A DNA stretch of 64,000 nucleotides from Natrinema sp. HArc-T2 (GTDB lineage: Archaea; Halobacteriota; Halobacteria; Halobacteriales; Natrialbaceae), in the NCBI RefSeq assembly GCF_041821085.1, contig NZ_JBGUAZ010000001.1:124001-188000 (forward strand), given 5' to 3'. A program made the translations under genes and the position numbers. This document shows positions 24,856 to 33,851 of this stretch, piece by piece. The notes under the pieces were generated by a model. The model had not been told where the DNA came from. It was given only the letters and a program-made list of their open reading frames with translations, and did not search any database. Every line of letters starts with the position of its first letter. Position 1 is the first letter of the stretch.

Positions 24856-26469
24856 TTATCCCTGCCCGACCATCGACTCTTCTTCGTCCCACTCCTGTTC
24901 CTGCAGCTCGTATTTCTGGATCTTGCCCGTTGCCGTCTTCGGGAGGGTGTTGACGAACTCGACGCGGTGAACGACCTTGTAGCCCGCGAGGCGCTCGCGC
25001 GTGAACTCCGTCAGCTCGTCCTCGGTGACTGGCGGGTTCTGTGGGTCGTCGTTCGACGGCACGACGAATGCCTTCGGCGTTTCGCCCCACTTCTCGCTGG
25101 GCGAGGGGATCACGGCCACGTCGGCGACTGCCTCGTGGTCGAACAGCGTGTCCTCGAGCTCGATGCTCGAGATGTTCTCCCCGCCGGAGATGATGATGTC
25201 TTTCTCGCGGTCCTGAATTGCGAGCATCCCCTTCTCGTTGACGACGGCGAGGTCACCGGTGTGGAACCAGCCCTCGCGCTTGTCGTTGAACGCTTCCTCG
25301 GTCTCCTCGGGTTTCTCCCAGTAGCCTTCCATGACCTGGTTGCCGCGGACGAGGATCTCGCCGATCGACTCGTCGTCCCACGGGACCTCGTTGCCGTCGT
25401 CGTCGACGACTTCAATCTCGGTGGCCAGCGGGGCGATGCCCTGGCGCTTTTTGAGGCCGAAGCGCTCCTCGCTGTCCTCGTCGATCAGGCGACGGGTCGC
25501 GGAGGTGCCGATCAGCGGGCCGGTCTCGGTCGCACCGTAGAGCTGGCGGAAGTGCCAGCCGAACGTCTCTTCGACGGTTCGGATGACGCTTTCCGGCGGC
25601 GCGGCACCGGCGGCGGTGACGCGCATCGGATTGTCGCCCTCGGTGGAGACGTCGTTCTCCTCGTAGTACTCGTCGAGCATGCTGAGCACGGTCGGTGCAC
25701 AGCAGAGGAACGAGACGTCCTCGTCGTTGATCTGCTGGAAGATCTCCTCGGCGTCGACGCCGCGGGTACAGACGTGTTTCGCGCCCATGCCCGTGATGGA
25801 GTAAATGTGGCCCCAGCCGTTGACGTGGAACATCGGCAGCGTCCACAGGTAGACGTCGTCGTCGGTGATCTCGTGGTGGATCGTCACGAGCTGGGCGTGC
25901 AGCGACTCGGTGCGGTGGGTCCGCATGACACCTTTCGGATCGCCGGTCGTCCCTGAGGTGTAGTTGATCGTGATGATGTCGTCTTCGCTCATCTCGGGGC
26001 GCTCGTAGTCGGGCTCGACGTCTGCGATGAGGTCGTCGAAGTCCTCCCAGTCGCCCTCGACGGCGTCGGCGTCGTTCGTGATGAAGATCTCCGTCGGGAC
26101 TTCGTCACGGATTTCTTCGATCTTGTCGGCGTACTCGTAGTCGGCGATGATCGCTTTCGTCTCGGAGTCGTTGAGAAGGTACTCGTAGTCCTCGGGGGTC
26201 AGCCGGTAGTTCAGCGGCGTGTGGACGGCACCAAGCTGCATGATCCCGTAGGCGGACTCGAGCTGGTAGTGTGTGTTGGGGTCGAGAACGGCCACGCGGT
26301 CGCCTTTCTCGATTCCGCGGTCCTGCAGGACCGTCGAGAGGCGGTCGGCTCGGTCGCCGAACTCCTCGTACGTGAACCGCTCACCCGTCGTCGCGACGAT
26401 CGCTTCTTCGTCGCCGTAGTACTTGCGCGCTCGGTCGAGGAAATCGGTCACCAACAGTGGGACTTCCAT
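24856..26469 (-). CDS. Long-chain acyl-CoA ligase (AMP-binding family)
   Basis: Activates a fatty or other carboxylic acid to the CoA thioester through an acyl-adenylate. 537 aa. The P-loop-like YTSGTTGDPKGVMRTH is near residues 182-197, with QLYGATETGPLIGTS (A5), EGWFHTGDLAVVNEKG (A7), REKDIIISGGENISS (A8) and the catalytic lysine region LPKTATGKIQKYEL (A10). I use MEVPLLVTDFLDRA at 26469, since a TATTATAA box lies 23-30 nt upstream of that ATG and only 11-18 nt before the alternative at 26481. Typical of haloarchaeal fatty-acid/aromatic acid catabolism; specificity is not readable. Confidence 0.9.
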   Translation of the reverse strand: MEVPLLVTDFLDRARKYYGDEEAIVATTGERFTYEEFGDRADRLSTVLQDRGIEKGDRVAVLDPNTHYQLESAYGIMQLGAVHTPLNYRLTPEDYEYLLNDSETKAIIADYEYADKIEEIRDEVPTEIFITNDADAVEGDWEDFDDLIADVEPDYERPEMSEDDIITINYTSGTTGDPKGVMRTHRTESLHAQLVTIHHEITDDDVYLWTLPMFHVNGWGHIYSITGMGAKHVCTRGVDAEEIFQQINDEDVSFLCCAPTVLSMLDEYYEENDVSTEGDNPMRVTAAGAAPPESVIRTVEETFGWHFRQLYGATETGPLIGTSATRRLIDEDSEERFGLKKRQGIAPLATEIEVVDDDGNEVPWDDESIGEILVRGNQVMEGYWEKPEETEEAFNDKREGWFHTGDLAVVNEKGMLAIQDREKDIIISGGENISSIELEDTLFDHEAVADVAVIPSPSEKWGETPKAFVVPSNDDPQNPPVTEDELTEFTRERLAGYKVVHRVEFVNTLPKTATGKIQKYELQEQEWDEEESMVGQG

Positions 26470-26491
26470 ATACCCGGTCATCGAACATTGA

Positions 26492-26499
26492 TTATAATA
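26492..26499 (-). promoter_or_regulatory. TATA-like box of the acyl-CoA ligase
   Basis: TATTATAA on the minus strand. Its distance selects the ATG at 26469 as the start of a leaderless mRNA. Confidence 0.55.
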
Positions 26500-26648
26500 T
26501 TCTTTATGGAGTCATCCCGTGTTTCAGTACAGCAGTTTGATGCGTACCAATTACTGTAATTTTTGTCTGACATCTTTTTCTGTTCCCAACACGTCGTCTC
26601 GAGACCGATCGAGACGCGTAGCGGTCGTCTGTGACTGTCTCGGTCGTG

Positions 26649-27254
26649 CTACGCCGACTCGAGCAACGTTGTCTCGAAAAATGCCCGGATCGCCCTCGCG
26701 ATGTCGTCGGTCGCGCCGAGGAAGAAGTGATCGGCCGACAGGGCGGTAGTTTCGTCGCCGCGACCTCGCGCGCGCTCGATGATCGGCTCCCAGTCGGCGG
26801 TCGTATCTCGCGTGCCATACAAGATGTTGAGGGGTGCCTCGAGCGAGTCGAGGGCCTCGAGCGCGTCAAGATCGGCGGCCAGCCGTGCGGTCGGGGCGAG
26901 GGCGGCGACCGCATCGGGCTCGACCTCGGCTGCCGCGAGCAGTGTCAGCGTCGCGCCGAAGCTGTAGCCGAAGACGCCGACCAGACCGTCGTACGCATTG
27001 CGCGCCCATCGGATGGCGTTCCGTACGTCTCCCCGTTCGCCGTAGCCGTCGTCCCACGGACCGTAATCGAAGCGCAAACAGGCGATGCCGGCGTCACGCA
27101 GGGCGTCGCTAACGGCGACGAGGCGCTGATCACTCCGCGTGCCACCGTGTTGGGGATGTGGCGGGCAGGCGACGACGATCGCACGCGGATTGTCCTCCGG
27201 TTCCTCGAGCGTCCCGCGCACGTCGCGGCTGCCGGGAAGCACTACGTTCGTCAT
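26649..27254 (-). CDS. Alpha/beta hydrolase, dienelactone-hydrolase-like
   Basis: Small cytosolic serine hydrolase, 201 aa from MTNVVLPGSRDVRGTLEEPE. The nucleophile elbow is GVFGYSFGATLTL (GxSxG), the acid is probably Asp in YGTRDTTADWE, and the histidine lies in SADHFFLGATDDIA; CPPHPQHGGTRSDQRL contributes the oxyanion-hole region. This matches a broad archaeal family with unknown natural substrate. The longer frame to 27335 would overlap the promoter zone of pspA on the opposite strand and adds no family sequence. Confidence 0.82.
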   Translation of the reverse strand: MTNVVLPGSRDVRGTLEEPEDNPRAIVVACPPHPQHGGTRSDQRLVAVSDALRDAGIACLRFDYGPWDDGYGERGDVRNAIRWARNAYDGLVGVFGYSFGATLTLLAAAEVEPDAVAALAPTARLAADLDALEALDSLEAPLNILYGTRDTTADWEPIIERARGRGDETTALSADHFFLGATDDIARAIRAFFETTLLESA

Positions 27255-27334
27255 GGGTGGGCCATCACGACGCTCGGTAATCAACCCGACGCGCCGGGAC
27301 AGCCGGTTCGACATGGAATATTCCCGAAGTGACA

Positions 27335-27342
27335 TTTTTAAG
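27335..27342 (+). promoter_or_regulatory. TATA-like box of pspA
   Basis: TTTTTAAG, 25-32 nt before the ATG at 27367. It supports a leaderless start there rather than the far upstream in-frame ATG. Confidence 0.55.
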
Positions 27343-27366
27343 GGTCAGGAGCGATACGTTGCGAGT

Positions 27367-28191
27367 ATGGGCATCCTCTCTCGGGCTTCCTACGTCATCC
27401 GGTCGAAACTCAACTCGGTACTCAACCGAGCCGAGGACCCGACCGAAACGCTGGACTACTCTTACGAGCAGATGCGCGACCAACTCCAGCAGGTCAAACG
27501 GGGCATCGCCGATCTCACCACGCAGAAAAAGCGCCTCGAGATGCAGAAACGCCGGCTCGAGGACAACGTCGAGAAACACAACGAGCAGGCCCGGACGGCG
27601 GTTCAGCAAAACCGCGAGGATCTGGCACGCCGCGCCTTGGAGAAGAAAAAGACGAAAATGAACCAGATCGAGGATCTCGAGCGCCAGATCTCGGACCTGC
27701 AGGGCCAGCAAGACCGGCTGGTCGAACAGAAAGACGAACTCCAGCGCCGCATCGAGGAGTTCCGCACAAAAAAGGAGACGATGAAAGCCCGCCACGAGGC
27801 CGCAAAGGCCAGCACGACGGTCTCGGAGGCGATGACGTCTACCGGCGAGGAGTTCGAGGACGTCGGTCGCGCTATCGAACGCGCCGAAGAACAGACCGAG
27901 GACATGGAAGCCCGGGCTGCCGCCCTCGACGAACTCCACGAATCCGGCGCATTCGAGGACGTCATGTCCGACAAGGACACCATCGACCGCGAACTCGAGC
28001 AGCTGTCGACCGACAGCGGCGTCGACGCCGAACTCGAGACGCTCAAATCCGAGGTCGGTGAGGGCGAATCCGAGCCGGCAGCCGATGCTGCGAGCGAGGT
28101 CGACGAGGAGGAGCTCACGGAGCTCGAAACTGGCGATCAGGAAGACGTCGAGGCCGAACTCGCGGAGCTACAGGACGACGAGCAATCCTGA
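27367..28191 (+). CDS. pspA: PspA/IM30 (ESCRT-III-like) membrane stress protein
   Basis: 274 aa. The first ~20 residues MGILSRASYVIRSKLNSVLN form the amphipathic helix that binds membranes. They are followed by the signature ETLDYSYEQMRDQLQQVKRG and a long coiled coil to about residue 190 (many Glu/Lys/Gln heptads). PspA proteins coat and repair stressed membranes; in haloarchaea they are abundant at low salt. The acidic C-terminal tail (about residues 215-274) is a halophilic extension. It is transcribed alone from its own promoter. Confidence 0.92.
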   Translation: MGILSRASYVIRSKLNSVLNRAEDPTETLDYSYEQMRDQLQQVKRGIADLTTQKKRLEMQKRRLEDNVEKHNEQARTAVQQNREDLARRALEKKKTKMNQIEDLERQISDLQGQQDRLVEQKDELQRRIEEFRTKKETMKARHEAAKASTTVSEAMTSTGEEFEDVGRAIERAEEQTEDMEARAAALDELHESGAFEDVMSDKDTIDRELEQLSTDSGVDAELETLKSEVGEGESEPAADAASEVDEEELTELETGDQEDVEAELAELQDDEQS

Positions 28192-28322
28192 GCCTGATAC
28201 TGCCGTTCCTAATATGAGGTCGCATACGCCAGTGTCTTTGTCGCTGTTTTCGTCCGGGGACCGTGGTTCTCTCGGTGGGATTTGGGGCAACGGTTACCAT
28301 TGTCCATGAATAAGAGTTACAT

Positions 28323-28670
28323 ATGAGTGACGAGTCACAGTTTGAGTCAATCTCACTGATGAATCAGGCGGTCTTGCTCACCGTCGCCGAACTCGCCCGC
28401 CAGGACGAAACGCCAGTCCAGACACATGACCTCCGGAAACGCTGCCAGGAACAACTCGCCGATGTCGACACGGAGGTCGTCGGTACGATTTCCGAAGCCG
28501 ACATCATCCGCTCGCTGTACCGACTCGAGGACGAAGACCTCGTCGACGAGATTCACCAGTCGGAGACGTCGCCGACGGGAAAGGGGCGACCAGCGTACAC
28601 GCTTGCCGTCCCCGAAACAGCGGTCTACGACGGTGTCGACGAGGAACTGCACGAAACCATCGTCGAGTAG
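28323..28670 (+). CDS. Small winged-helix transcriptional regulator
   Basis: 115 aa with a winged-helix fold: ISLMNQAVLLTVAELARQDE (helix 1), VQTHDLRKRCQEQ (helix 2), ISEADIIRSLYRLEDEDLVD (recognition region), and a wing with GKGRPAYTLAVPE. The GRPxYxL wing is common in PadR/MarR-like haloarchaeal regulators. It follows pspA by 131 nt on the same strand but has AT-rich sequence before its start, so it is probably separately transcribed. Target genes are unknown; regulation of pspA is possible. Confidence 0.75.
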   Translation: MSDESQFESISLMNQAVLLTVAELARQDETPVQTHDLRKRCQEQLADVDTEVVGTISEADIIRSLYRLEDEDLVDEIHQSETSPTGKGRPAYTLAVPETAVYDGVDEELHETIVE

Positions 28671-28712
28671 TCCGACTACGCCATCGGCTGTCCGCCACAG
28701 TCGATCCCGCTG

Positions 28713-29222
28713 TCACGACGGGGTGCCGAGAACGGCGATATCGTAGCTGGCGACAGCTGTCGGTGACTCGAGGACGATCACCTGAAACTCCCAGGTCGAC
28801 CCGCTGTTGAGATCGCCGGTGCTGGCGAGATAGCGGCCGAGCATGGTTCCCTCGTCGTCGTAGAGACGTGTCCGCACTTCGGCGACTACCAGTCGGTTGC
28901 CGCCCGTGTTTTCGACGGTCCCTTGGATGGTCGAGCCGAGATAGCCACTCTCGACGACGAACTCGTGGTCACGGAGCGCAAGCGAGTCAAGCGGCGTCAC
29001 CGAGTTGCTGGGTTGCTGTTGGGCGAGTGCGGCGGCCGCGGACAGCTGCGTTGCCGACCGGTTGGAGACGTTGCTGGCGTTGATCCCACTGACGGTTCCT
29101 TCCTCGTAGGTCGGCTGTCCGCCGAGACTATTGCTGCCGAGACAGCCGGCGGCTGCGGCTGCGATACCTGTTCCCAGTGTCGCAAGGACACGTCGTCGAC
29201 TCGTCGACTGCCGTCGGCTCAT
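28713..29222 (-). CDS. Tat lipoprotein with FxLYD-like domain
   Basis: 169 aa. The signal has a twin arginine (TSRRRVLATLGTG) and a lipobox AAAGC, so the mature protein should be lipid-anchored at Cys27 on the outside of the membrane. The C-terminal ~100 residues form a beta-sandwich of the FxLYD type (STIQGTVENTGGNRLVVAEV, LYDDEGTMLGRYLAS, GSTWEFQVIVL). Such domains are common on haloarchaeal surface lipoproteins with unknown ligands. It converges with the winged-helix gene. Confidence 0.8.
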   Translation of the reverse strand: MSRRQSTSRRRVLATLGTGIAAAAAGCLGSNSLGGQPTYEEGTVSGINASNVSNRSATQLSAAAALAQQQPSNSVTPLDSLALRDHEFVVESGYLGSTIQGTVENTGGNRLVVAEVRTRLYDDEGTMLGRYLASTGDLNSGSTWEFQVIVLESPTAVASYDIAVLGTPS

Positions 29223-29451
29223 CGCCGTCGAGCGGTCGTCTGCGAGGTGACTCCATCACGGTACATGTGTCGGGTCAACACCGCGGATCCATTTCAGTGT
29301 CGGCCTTGAAACCGCTGTTCTCGTCCGCCGGCGACCGTCTCGGTCGTCCCTGTCGGCACGACTCGCTCGAGCGCTGTACCCGTTCGTCAGCGCCGGCGTG
29401 TGGCAGTGTGCAACGCAGTCCCTTATTGTCGGGTCGGTGGAACGTGTCGCT

Positions 29452-30501
29452 ATGGAATCCGCCGAGACCGACGAAACGCTCGAGTCTTACGGGGCCGACA
29501 TCGGTACCCACGAGGGGCTGGTGACGCGGTTCCAAGAGTGGGTCCTGGTCGACGGAAACCGGTTATCCGTCGCCGCCATCATCTTGCTCGTCGTCTTCGC
29601 GGTGGTCGCCGCGTTGTACGAACTCGGCGTCATTACCTTCGTCAACCCGGGTGCCGTGACGAGCGTGGCAAGCGGTCTGATCGCGGGGACGTTCTCGCTC
29701 GTGACGCTCGTCGTCTCTGTCAACCAGCTCATCCTCTCTCAGGAGTTCAGCGCGGCTGGCAGGGCCCGCGACCGGCTCGAGGACGTCATCGAGTTCCGTC
29801 AGACCGTCGCGGACGACGCGGCCGTCCCTGCGAGCCCGGCAGTGCCGACGCGAGTCCTCGGACTGATCCTCGAATCGATCCATCACGACGCCACCGCGCT
29901 CGCCGATGCGGTCGGGGATCACGACGACGAGCCCTCGGAGATCGTCATTCGATACACGAACAGCGTTCGAGAGCGGACGGAGCGGATCGACGACCGTATC
30001 GGGCAGTCCGGTTCCGACGCGTTCACCGCCGTGTCGGCGGCGATTACGTACGACGAGTCCTGGCACCTGTACGTCGGCACTCACCTGCGCGGCGAGTACG
30101 CCGACTCGCTGTCGCCGGCTGCTGCCGAGCGACTCGACGGACTGATCGACTCGCTCAAGCTGTTTCACGTGGCCCGCGAGCAGTTCAAGACGACGTACCT
30201 GCAGCAGGAACTCACGCGCTTCTCGCAGCTCACGGTCTACTGTGGCGTACCATCGATCCTGTCGGCGATCCTCATCGGATTGTTGTATGCTGACTTCACT
30301 GGGCCGAGCGTCAGCGCCGCCGTGCTCCCGGCCGTCGTGAGCGTGCTGTTTCTCGTCGTCCTCTCGCCGCTCGCGCTGCTTGCCTCCTACATCCTGCGAA
30401 CCGCAACCATCACGCGCCGAACCGCGTCGGTCGGCCCAATGGTCCCCCAGAAAGACCCCGAAGCGGGCCCGTTCGACGTGAGCGTCGGGGACGATCGGTG
30501 A
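29452..30501 (+). CDS. Four-helix haloarchaeal membrane protein
   Basis: 349 aa. There are two N-terminal transmembrane helices (LSVAAIILLVVFAVVAALYE; SGLIAGTFSLVTLVVSVNQL), a large soluble middle domain of about 190 residues, then two more (GVPSILSAILIGLLYADFTG; VVSVLFLVVLSPLALLASYI). The helical pair with a TFSLVTLVVSVNQLILSQEF motif is reminiscent of the start of DUF2254 proteins, but I am not confident of that assignment. A CTTATTG box 24-30 nt upstream supports the start. No transport signature is visible. Confidence 0.7.
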   Translation: MESAETDETLESYGADIGTHEGLVTRFQEWVLVDGNRLSVAAIILLVVFAVVAALYELGVITFVNPGAVTSVASGLIAGTFSLVTLVVSVNQLILSQEFSAAGRARDRLEDVIEFRQTVADDAAVPASPAVPTRVLGLILESIHHDATALADAVGDHDDEPSEIVIRYTNSVRERTERIDDRIGQSGSDAFTAVSAAITYDESWHLYVGTHLRGEYADSLSPAAAERLDGLIDSLKLFHVAREQFKTTYLQQELTRFSQLTVYCGVPSILSAILIGLLYADFTGPSVSAAVLPAVVSVLFLVVLSPLALLASYILRTATITRRTASVGPMVPQKDPEAGPFDVSVGDDR

Positions 30502-30633
30502 TCGCGTCCGCACCTGCTCGAGCGTGACATCGTGGCTGTTCGCAGAACGAACACGTCGTTCGAGCGACGCCGGAACCCACCCTCCCGATTCCGGATCGAC
30601 TCATTCGTATGGCCGTGGCCACTATCGACGGCT

Positions 30634-31116
30634 GTGATCGTCATCTGCGGGCCACCGGGTGCCGGGAAAACCACCATCGCGACCCGCGTCCGTGACCGAC
30701 TCACGGAGCGGGACGTTCCGGTTCGACTTTCCCACTCTGATGACTTCTCGAGTCGGACCTACGAACAACTGGCCGAGCAGGCCGGTTCGGCCCCTACGGC
30801 CGGCGTTACGCTCGTCGACGGGACGTTTTACCGTCGGAAATGGCAGACGCAGTTTCGCGCCCTCGGCGACGTGCGGTTCGTCCACGTGACAGCGAGCCTC
30901 GAGACCTGTCTCGAGCGCAATCGGGCCCGGGCGGATTCGATCGCGGAACAGGGCGTCAACGTCGTCTATCGGGAGTTCGAGGCCCCCGACGCCGATCTCG
31001 TGATCGATACCGACCGGTGTGAGCCCGCCGCCGCTGCCGAGCGAATACTGACTGCGATCGAGACGTGGGACGAGCACAACGCGGTGCCATCGGTCGACGA
31101 CACGCTCTGCTACTGA
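30634..31116 (+). CDS. P-loop kinase-like ATPase
   Basis: About 160 aa from a GTG at 30634 giving MIVICGPPGAGKTTIATRV; the Walker A GPPGAGKT sits directly at the N-terminus as in small nucleotide/adenylylsulfate-kinase-like proteins. An in-frame ATG at 30532 would add 34 basic residues before the first strand and seems unlikely. Further parts: LSHSDDFSSRTYEQLAE, VTLVDGTFYRRKWQTQF, VHVTASLETCLERNRAR and VIDTDRCEP, the last typical of the kinase lid and adenine region. The substrate is unknown; it could be an RNA/protein-modifying or metabolite kinase. Confidence 0.7.
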   Translation: MIVICGPPGAGKTTIATRVRDRLTERDVPVRLSHSDDFSSRTYEQLAEQAGSAPTAGVTLVDGTFYRRKWQTQFRALGDVRFVHVTASLETCLERNRARADSIAEQGVNVVYREFEAPDADLVIDTDRCEPAAAAERILTAIETWDEHNAVPSVDDTLCY

Positions 31117-31182
31117 ATCCCGAGAGCGATTGCCGCCGTCGAGACAGTCAGGCGACGGGTACGACGCCGGGAATGGCCCTCG

Positions 31183-31620
31183 TCAGGCAGTGAATACGGG
31201 GACATCGAGCGAGCCGATGACCCGGTTGGTGATCGAACCCAAAAGCGGTTTGTCCGGATCCGAGCGCCCGCGTTTCCCCATCACGACGAGGTCGATATCG
31301 TGTTCGTCGACGTACTCGGTGATGGCTTCGACCGGCGTGTTCGCCTTGACAGCCGTGACGCAAGAGACGTCGGCGTCGTCGGCGAAGGCTTCGATTTCGC
31401 TGACGAACTGCTGGCCCTTCTTCTCTAAGCGGTTCCGCGTCTGCCTGATATCGCTCGGCACCGCGACGTAGTCGGCGTCGCCCATGTCCATCGCATACAG
31501 GACGTGCAGCGTCGCGTCGTTTCGCTGTGCGAACTTGATCGCCTGTTTCGCTCCGTTGCGAGCAGCGTTGCTGCCGTCGGTCGGCACGAGAATGTCGTCG
31601 AAATCGTGTGGCTCGTCCAT
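31183..31620 (-). CDS. Universal stress protein (UspA family)
   Basis: 145 aa, single Usp domain. It begins MDEPHDFDDILVPTDGSNAA, ends with the ATP-binding loop VVMGKRGRSDPDKPLLGSIT followed by NRVIGSLDVPVFTA (G-2x-G-9x-G-S/T type), so nucleotide binding is expected. Earlier in-frame ATGs (31659, 31749) extend into the repeat-E region and are not family sequence. Typical haloarchaeal stand-alone Usp with an unspecified stress role. Confidence 0.88.
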   Translation of the reverse strand: MDEPHDFDDILVPTDGSNAARNGAKQAIKFAQRNDATLHVLYAMDMGDADYVAVPSDIRQTRNRLEKKGQQFVSEIEAFADDADVSCVTAVKANTPVEAITEYVDEHDIDLVVMGKRGRSDPDKPLLGSITNRVIGSLDVPVFTA

Positions 31621-31672
31621 ACATCCCACACGACGCCGAAATGGGTAATCCTTGCCCATGTAGGACAGCCAC

Positions 31673-31758
31673 TGAGACCGTCTGCTGGCACTGGAGACTG
31701 CCACATTCGCATAACAGAGGTCGGGTGCGCCGGTAACTCGGTACAGCACCTCGTCTCA
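31673..31758 (+). repeat. Palindromic intergenic element, copy E (decayed)
   Basis: Exactly 86 bp between tips TGAGACCGTCTGCTGGCAC and the arm ending CGTCTCA, with a diverged core that keeps the CGCCGGTAACT-like segment. It lies between uspA and the UPF0058 gene, 27 nt beyond the latter's stop codon. Confidence 0.65.
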
Positions 31759-31785
31759 ATCGAACCCGTGGACGGCTATCCGGCG

Positions 31786-32064
31786 TCACGAAACCGGCGC
31801 GTGATCCGGTTGCAGACGTATTCGGGCAGACTGGCCGAGTCCATCCCGGAGCAGGTCGATCGCGTGTTCGTGTTCGTGTTTCGGGCGGTGGATGTGCGTT
31901 GGGCGAACCGGTTGTGTCTCGTAAGCATCAAACGCATCTGCAGGTACGTCTCCGTCCCGCTCGAAATGAATCCGCAATTCGAACAGCAATGCGTGGACAT
32001 GGACGAGTTCTTGGGCGTTCACGCAGCAATCCACACGAGCCATTTCCTTAATCCTCTTTGTCAT
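31786..32064 (-). CDS. UPF0058 family protein
   Basis: 92 aa. The core ELVHVHALLFELRIHFERDG, then DVPADAFDAYETQPVRP, THIHRPKHEHEHAIDLLRDG matches the small archaeal UPF0058 family, whose conserved His/Glu residues suggest metal binding. The family usually starts close to ELVHLH, so the ATG at 32043 (MARVDCCVNAQ) is an alternative start; both are open. Function is unknown. Confidence 0.8.
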   Translation of the reverse strand: MTKRIKEMARVDCCVNAQELVHVHALLFELRIHFERDGDVPADAFDAYETQPVRPTHIHRPKHEHEHAIDLLRDGLGQSARIRLQPDHAPVS

Positions 32065-32153
32065 TTCTCCCGAGTGTCAGCCTGATTGTACCTGTTTGAT
32101 AGCCTCACGCACGATTTGGGCACTGTGTGTCTCGGTCAGACCGCAGCCGCTAC

Positions 32154-33014
32154 CTAGTCGAGATACTCGCCAGCCAGCAACTCGACACGCTCTCTGGTTT
32201 CGTCGGGAATCGCCTCCGGCGGCGTGTTGATCGCCCCCTCGAGCGCGTTCCAGGCCGGACTTTCGAAGTCCTCGGGCATCGTCCGGATCGCGCGTTCGAC
32301 GACTGCGTTGATCGCGTCGCGGTTGGCCACGGCGTTTTCGCGGACCTCCTCGAGCGAGACCTCGTTATCCGTCTTCCAGACGTCGTAGTCGGTAACGCCG
32401 GCGACGGTGGCGTAACTCAGCTCGGCCTCACGGGCGAGTTTAGCCTCGGGGATGGCGGTCATACCGATGATATCCCACCCTTGATCGCGGTAGAACTCGC
32501 TTTCGGCTTTCGTCGAGAACTGTGGGCCTTCGATGCAGACGTAGGTACCGCCTTCCTCGGTCTTCGTCTCGGCGGCAGTCGCCTCGCGGGCCGATTCGGC
32601 CAGGTGGGCGGCCAGTGCCGGACAGTAGGGTTCGGCAAACCCCATGTGGACGACCATCCCGTCGCCGAAGAACGTCGGCGAGCGGTGTTTGGTCCGGTCG
32701 AAGATTTGGTCGGGGACGACCAGCGTCCGGGGCGGCAGGTCCTCGCGGAGGCTCCCGACCGCGTTCGTCGAGATCACGCGATCGACGCCGATCGACTTGA
32801 GCGCGTAGATGTTCGCCCGATAGGACGCGTCGGTCGGCGGATGCCGGTGGTCTTCGCCATGACGCGGCAGAAACGCGACCTCCCGACCGGCGAGTTCGCC
32901 GATCGTGACCGCGTCGCTTGGCTCGCCGTATGGCGTCGAGACGTGCTCGCGACGGATGTTCTCGAGTGGCAGTGCCTCGTAGATGCCGCTTCCACCGATA
33001 ACGCCGATTGTCAT
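32154..33014 (-). CDS. mtnP: S-methyl-5'-thioadenosine phosphorylase
   Basis: Cleaves methylthioadenosine to adenine and methylthioribose-1-phosphate in methionine salvage. 286 aa. Typical parts: MTIGVIGGSGIYEALPLEN with the phosphate loop GGSGIY, PRHGEDHRHPPTDASYRANI, STNAVGSLREDLPPRTLVVP, GTYVCIEGPQFSTKAES (ribose/phosphate site) and IGMTAIPEAKLAREAELSYA with DYDVWK. Length and motifs are those of MTAP rather than of general purine phosphorylase. A TATA-like ATTAGG box lies about 26-33 nt upstream. Confidence 0.93.
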   Translation of the reverse strand: MTIGVIGGSGIYEALPLENIRREHVSTPYGEPSDAVTIGELAGREVAFLPRHGEDHRHPPTDASYRANIYALKSIGVDRVISTNAVGSLREDLPPRTLVVPDQIFDRTKHRSPTFFGDGMVVHMGFAEPYCPALAAHLAESAREATAAETKTEEGGTYVCIEGPQFSTKAESEFYRDQGWDIIGMTAIPEAKLAREAELSYATVAGVTDYDVWKTDNEVSLEEVRENAVANRDAINAVVERAIRTMPEDFESPAWNALEGAINTPPEAIPDETRERVELLAGEYLD

Positions 33015-33089
33015 ACGGACACGTGGGCGGACGAGCCTCCTAATACTGCCGGACGAACCGATTTACACATCGATCGAGCGTTCGGCAGC

Positions 33090-33818
33090 TCAACAGTTCC
33101 GTTCGATCACCGTTCGCAGCCGCCGCTCGATGTCGCCCTCCTCGCCGGGCATGAGCGACAGTCGCTCGTACTGCTCGTCGAGGTCGAACTGCTCCGCCAG
33201 CAAGCCGCCACGACGGTCGACCTCGAGCAGTAGGTCGAAGCCGTCGCCTTCGGGGAGCGTGACGACCTCGAGTTCGTCCAGTTCGCCCGCGAACGGCCCC
33301 GATCGGGGGACAAACTCGAGTTCCTGGACGAATCGATGGTCGGCGAACAGCGACTCCGTGGCCTCGCACGTGGCCGATCGGAGCGTAAAGCCAAGCGACT
33401 CGAGGGCGTCGAACAGCGCCTGCCGGAGCGGATCGGGCTCGATTTCGACAGGGTCGCGGTCGTCGGGGTCGATCGCCCAGTCGATGTCGAGCCCGGTGTC
33501 GAGCCAGACCTCCGTTTTCCCCAGCGTCACGGGCGTGTGGTACGGGACGTCGACCGAGACGGTAACGCTTCGCTCCTCGTCGGGCTCGATCGTAAACGAG
33601 TCCGCGAGACGGAACGTGTCGACCTTCGCCGTTCCCGTGCCGTCGTCAGTCTCGTAGCGCGTCTCGAGTGCGAAGTAGATCCCGTCGACCTCCTGGCTGT
33701 CGTTACCGCCGGTGATGTCGACGCGTGCGTCGACGGATTCGCCGGCCGTGAGCGTCGTCGGGAGAACCGTATCGACTGTCGCTGCACCGATACCGAGACT
33801 CGTAAGAACTCGTTTCAT
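33090..33818 (-). CDS. Spo0M family (arrestin-like) protein
   Basis: 242 aa. MKRVLTSLGIGAATVDTVLP, VDITGGNDSQEVDGIYFALE and DVPYHTPVTLGKTEVWLDTG are the signature of Spo0M-like proteins, beta-sandwich arrestin-fold proteins that bind partners in the cytosol. In Bacillus they influence sporulation; haloarchaea do not sporulate, so the role here is unknown. A TATTTATA box 26-33 nt upstream supports the start. Confidence 0.88.
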   Translation of the reverse strand: MKRVLTSLGIGAATVDTVLPTTLTAGESVDARVDITGGNDSQEVDGIYFALETRYETDDGTGTAKVDTFRLADSFTIEPDEERSVTVSVDVPYHTPVTLGKTEVWLDTGLDIDWAIDPDDRDPVEIEPDPLRQALFDALESLGFTLRSATCEATESLFADHRFVQELEFVPRSGPFAGELDELEVVTLPEGDGFDLLLEVDRRGGLLAEQFDLDEQYERLSLMPGEEGDIERRLRTVIERNC

Positions 33819-33843
33819 ACGTCGAGAACAGTCACAGCCAGCC

Positions 33844-33851
33844 TATAAATA
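33844..33851 (-). promoter_or_regulatory. TATA-like box of the Spo0M gene
   Basis: TATTTATA on the minus strand, 26-33 nt before the ATG at 33818. Confidence 0.55.

Noticed and set aside
24703-25956. 417-codon plus-strand frame opposite the acyl-CoA ligase
   Set aside because: Antisense shadow; the ligase motifs A5-A10 are intact on the minus strand.
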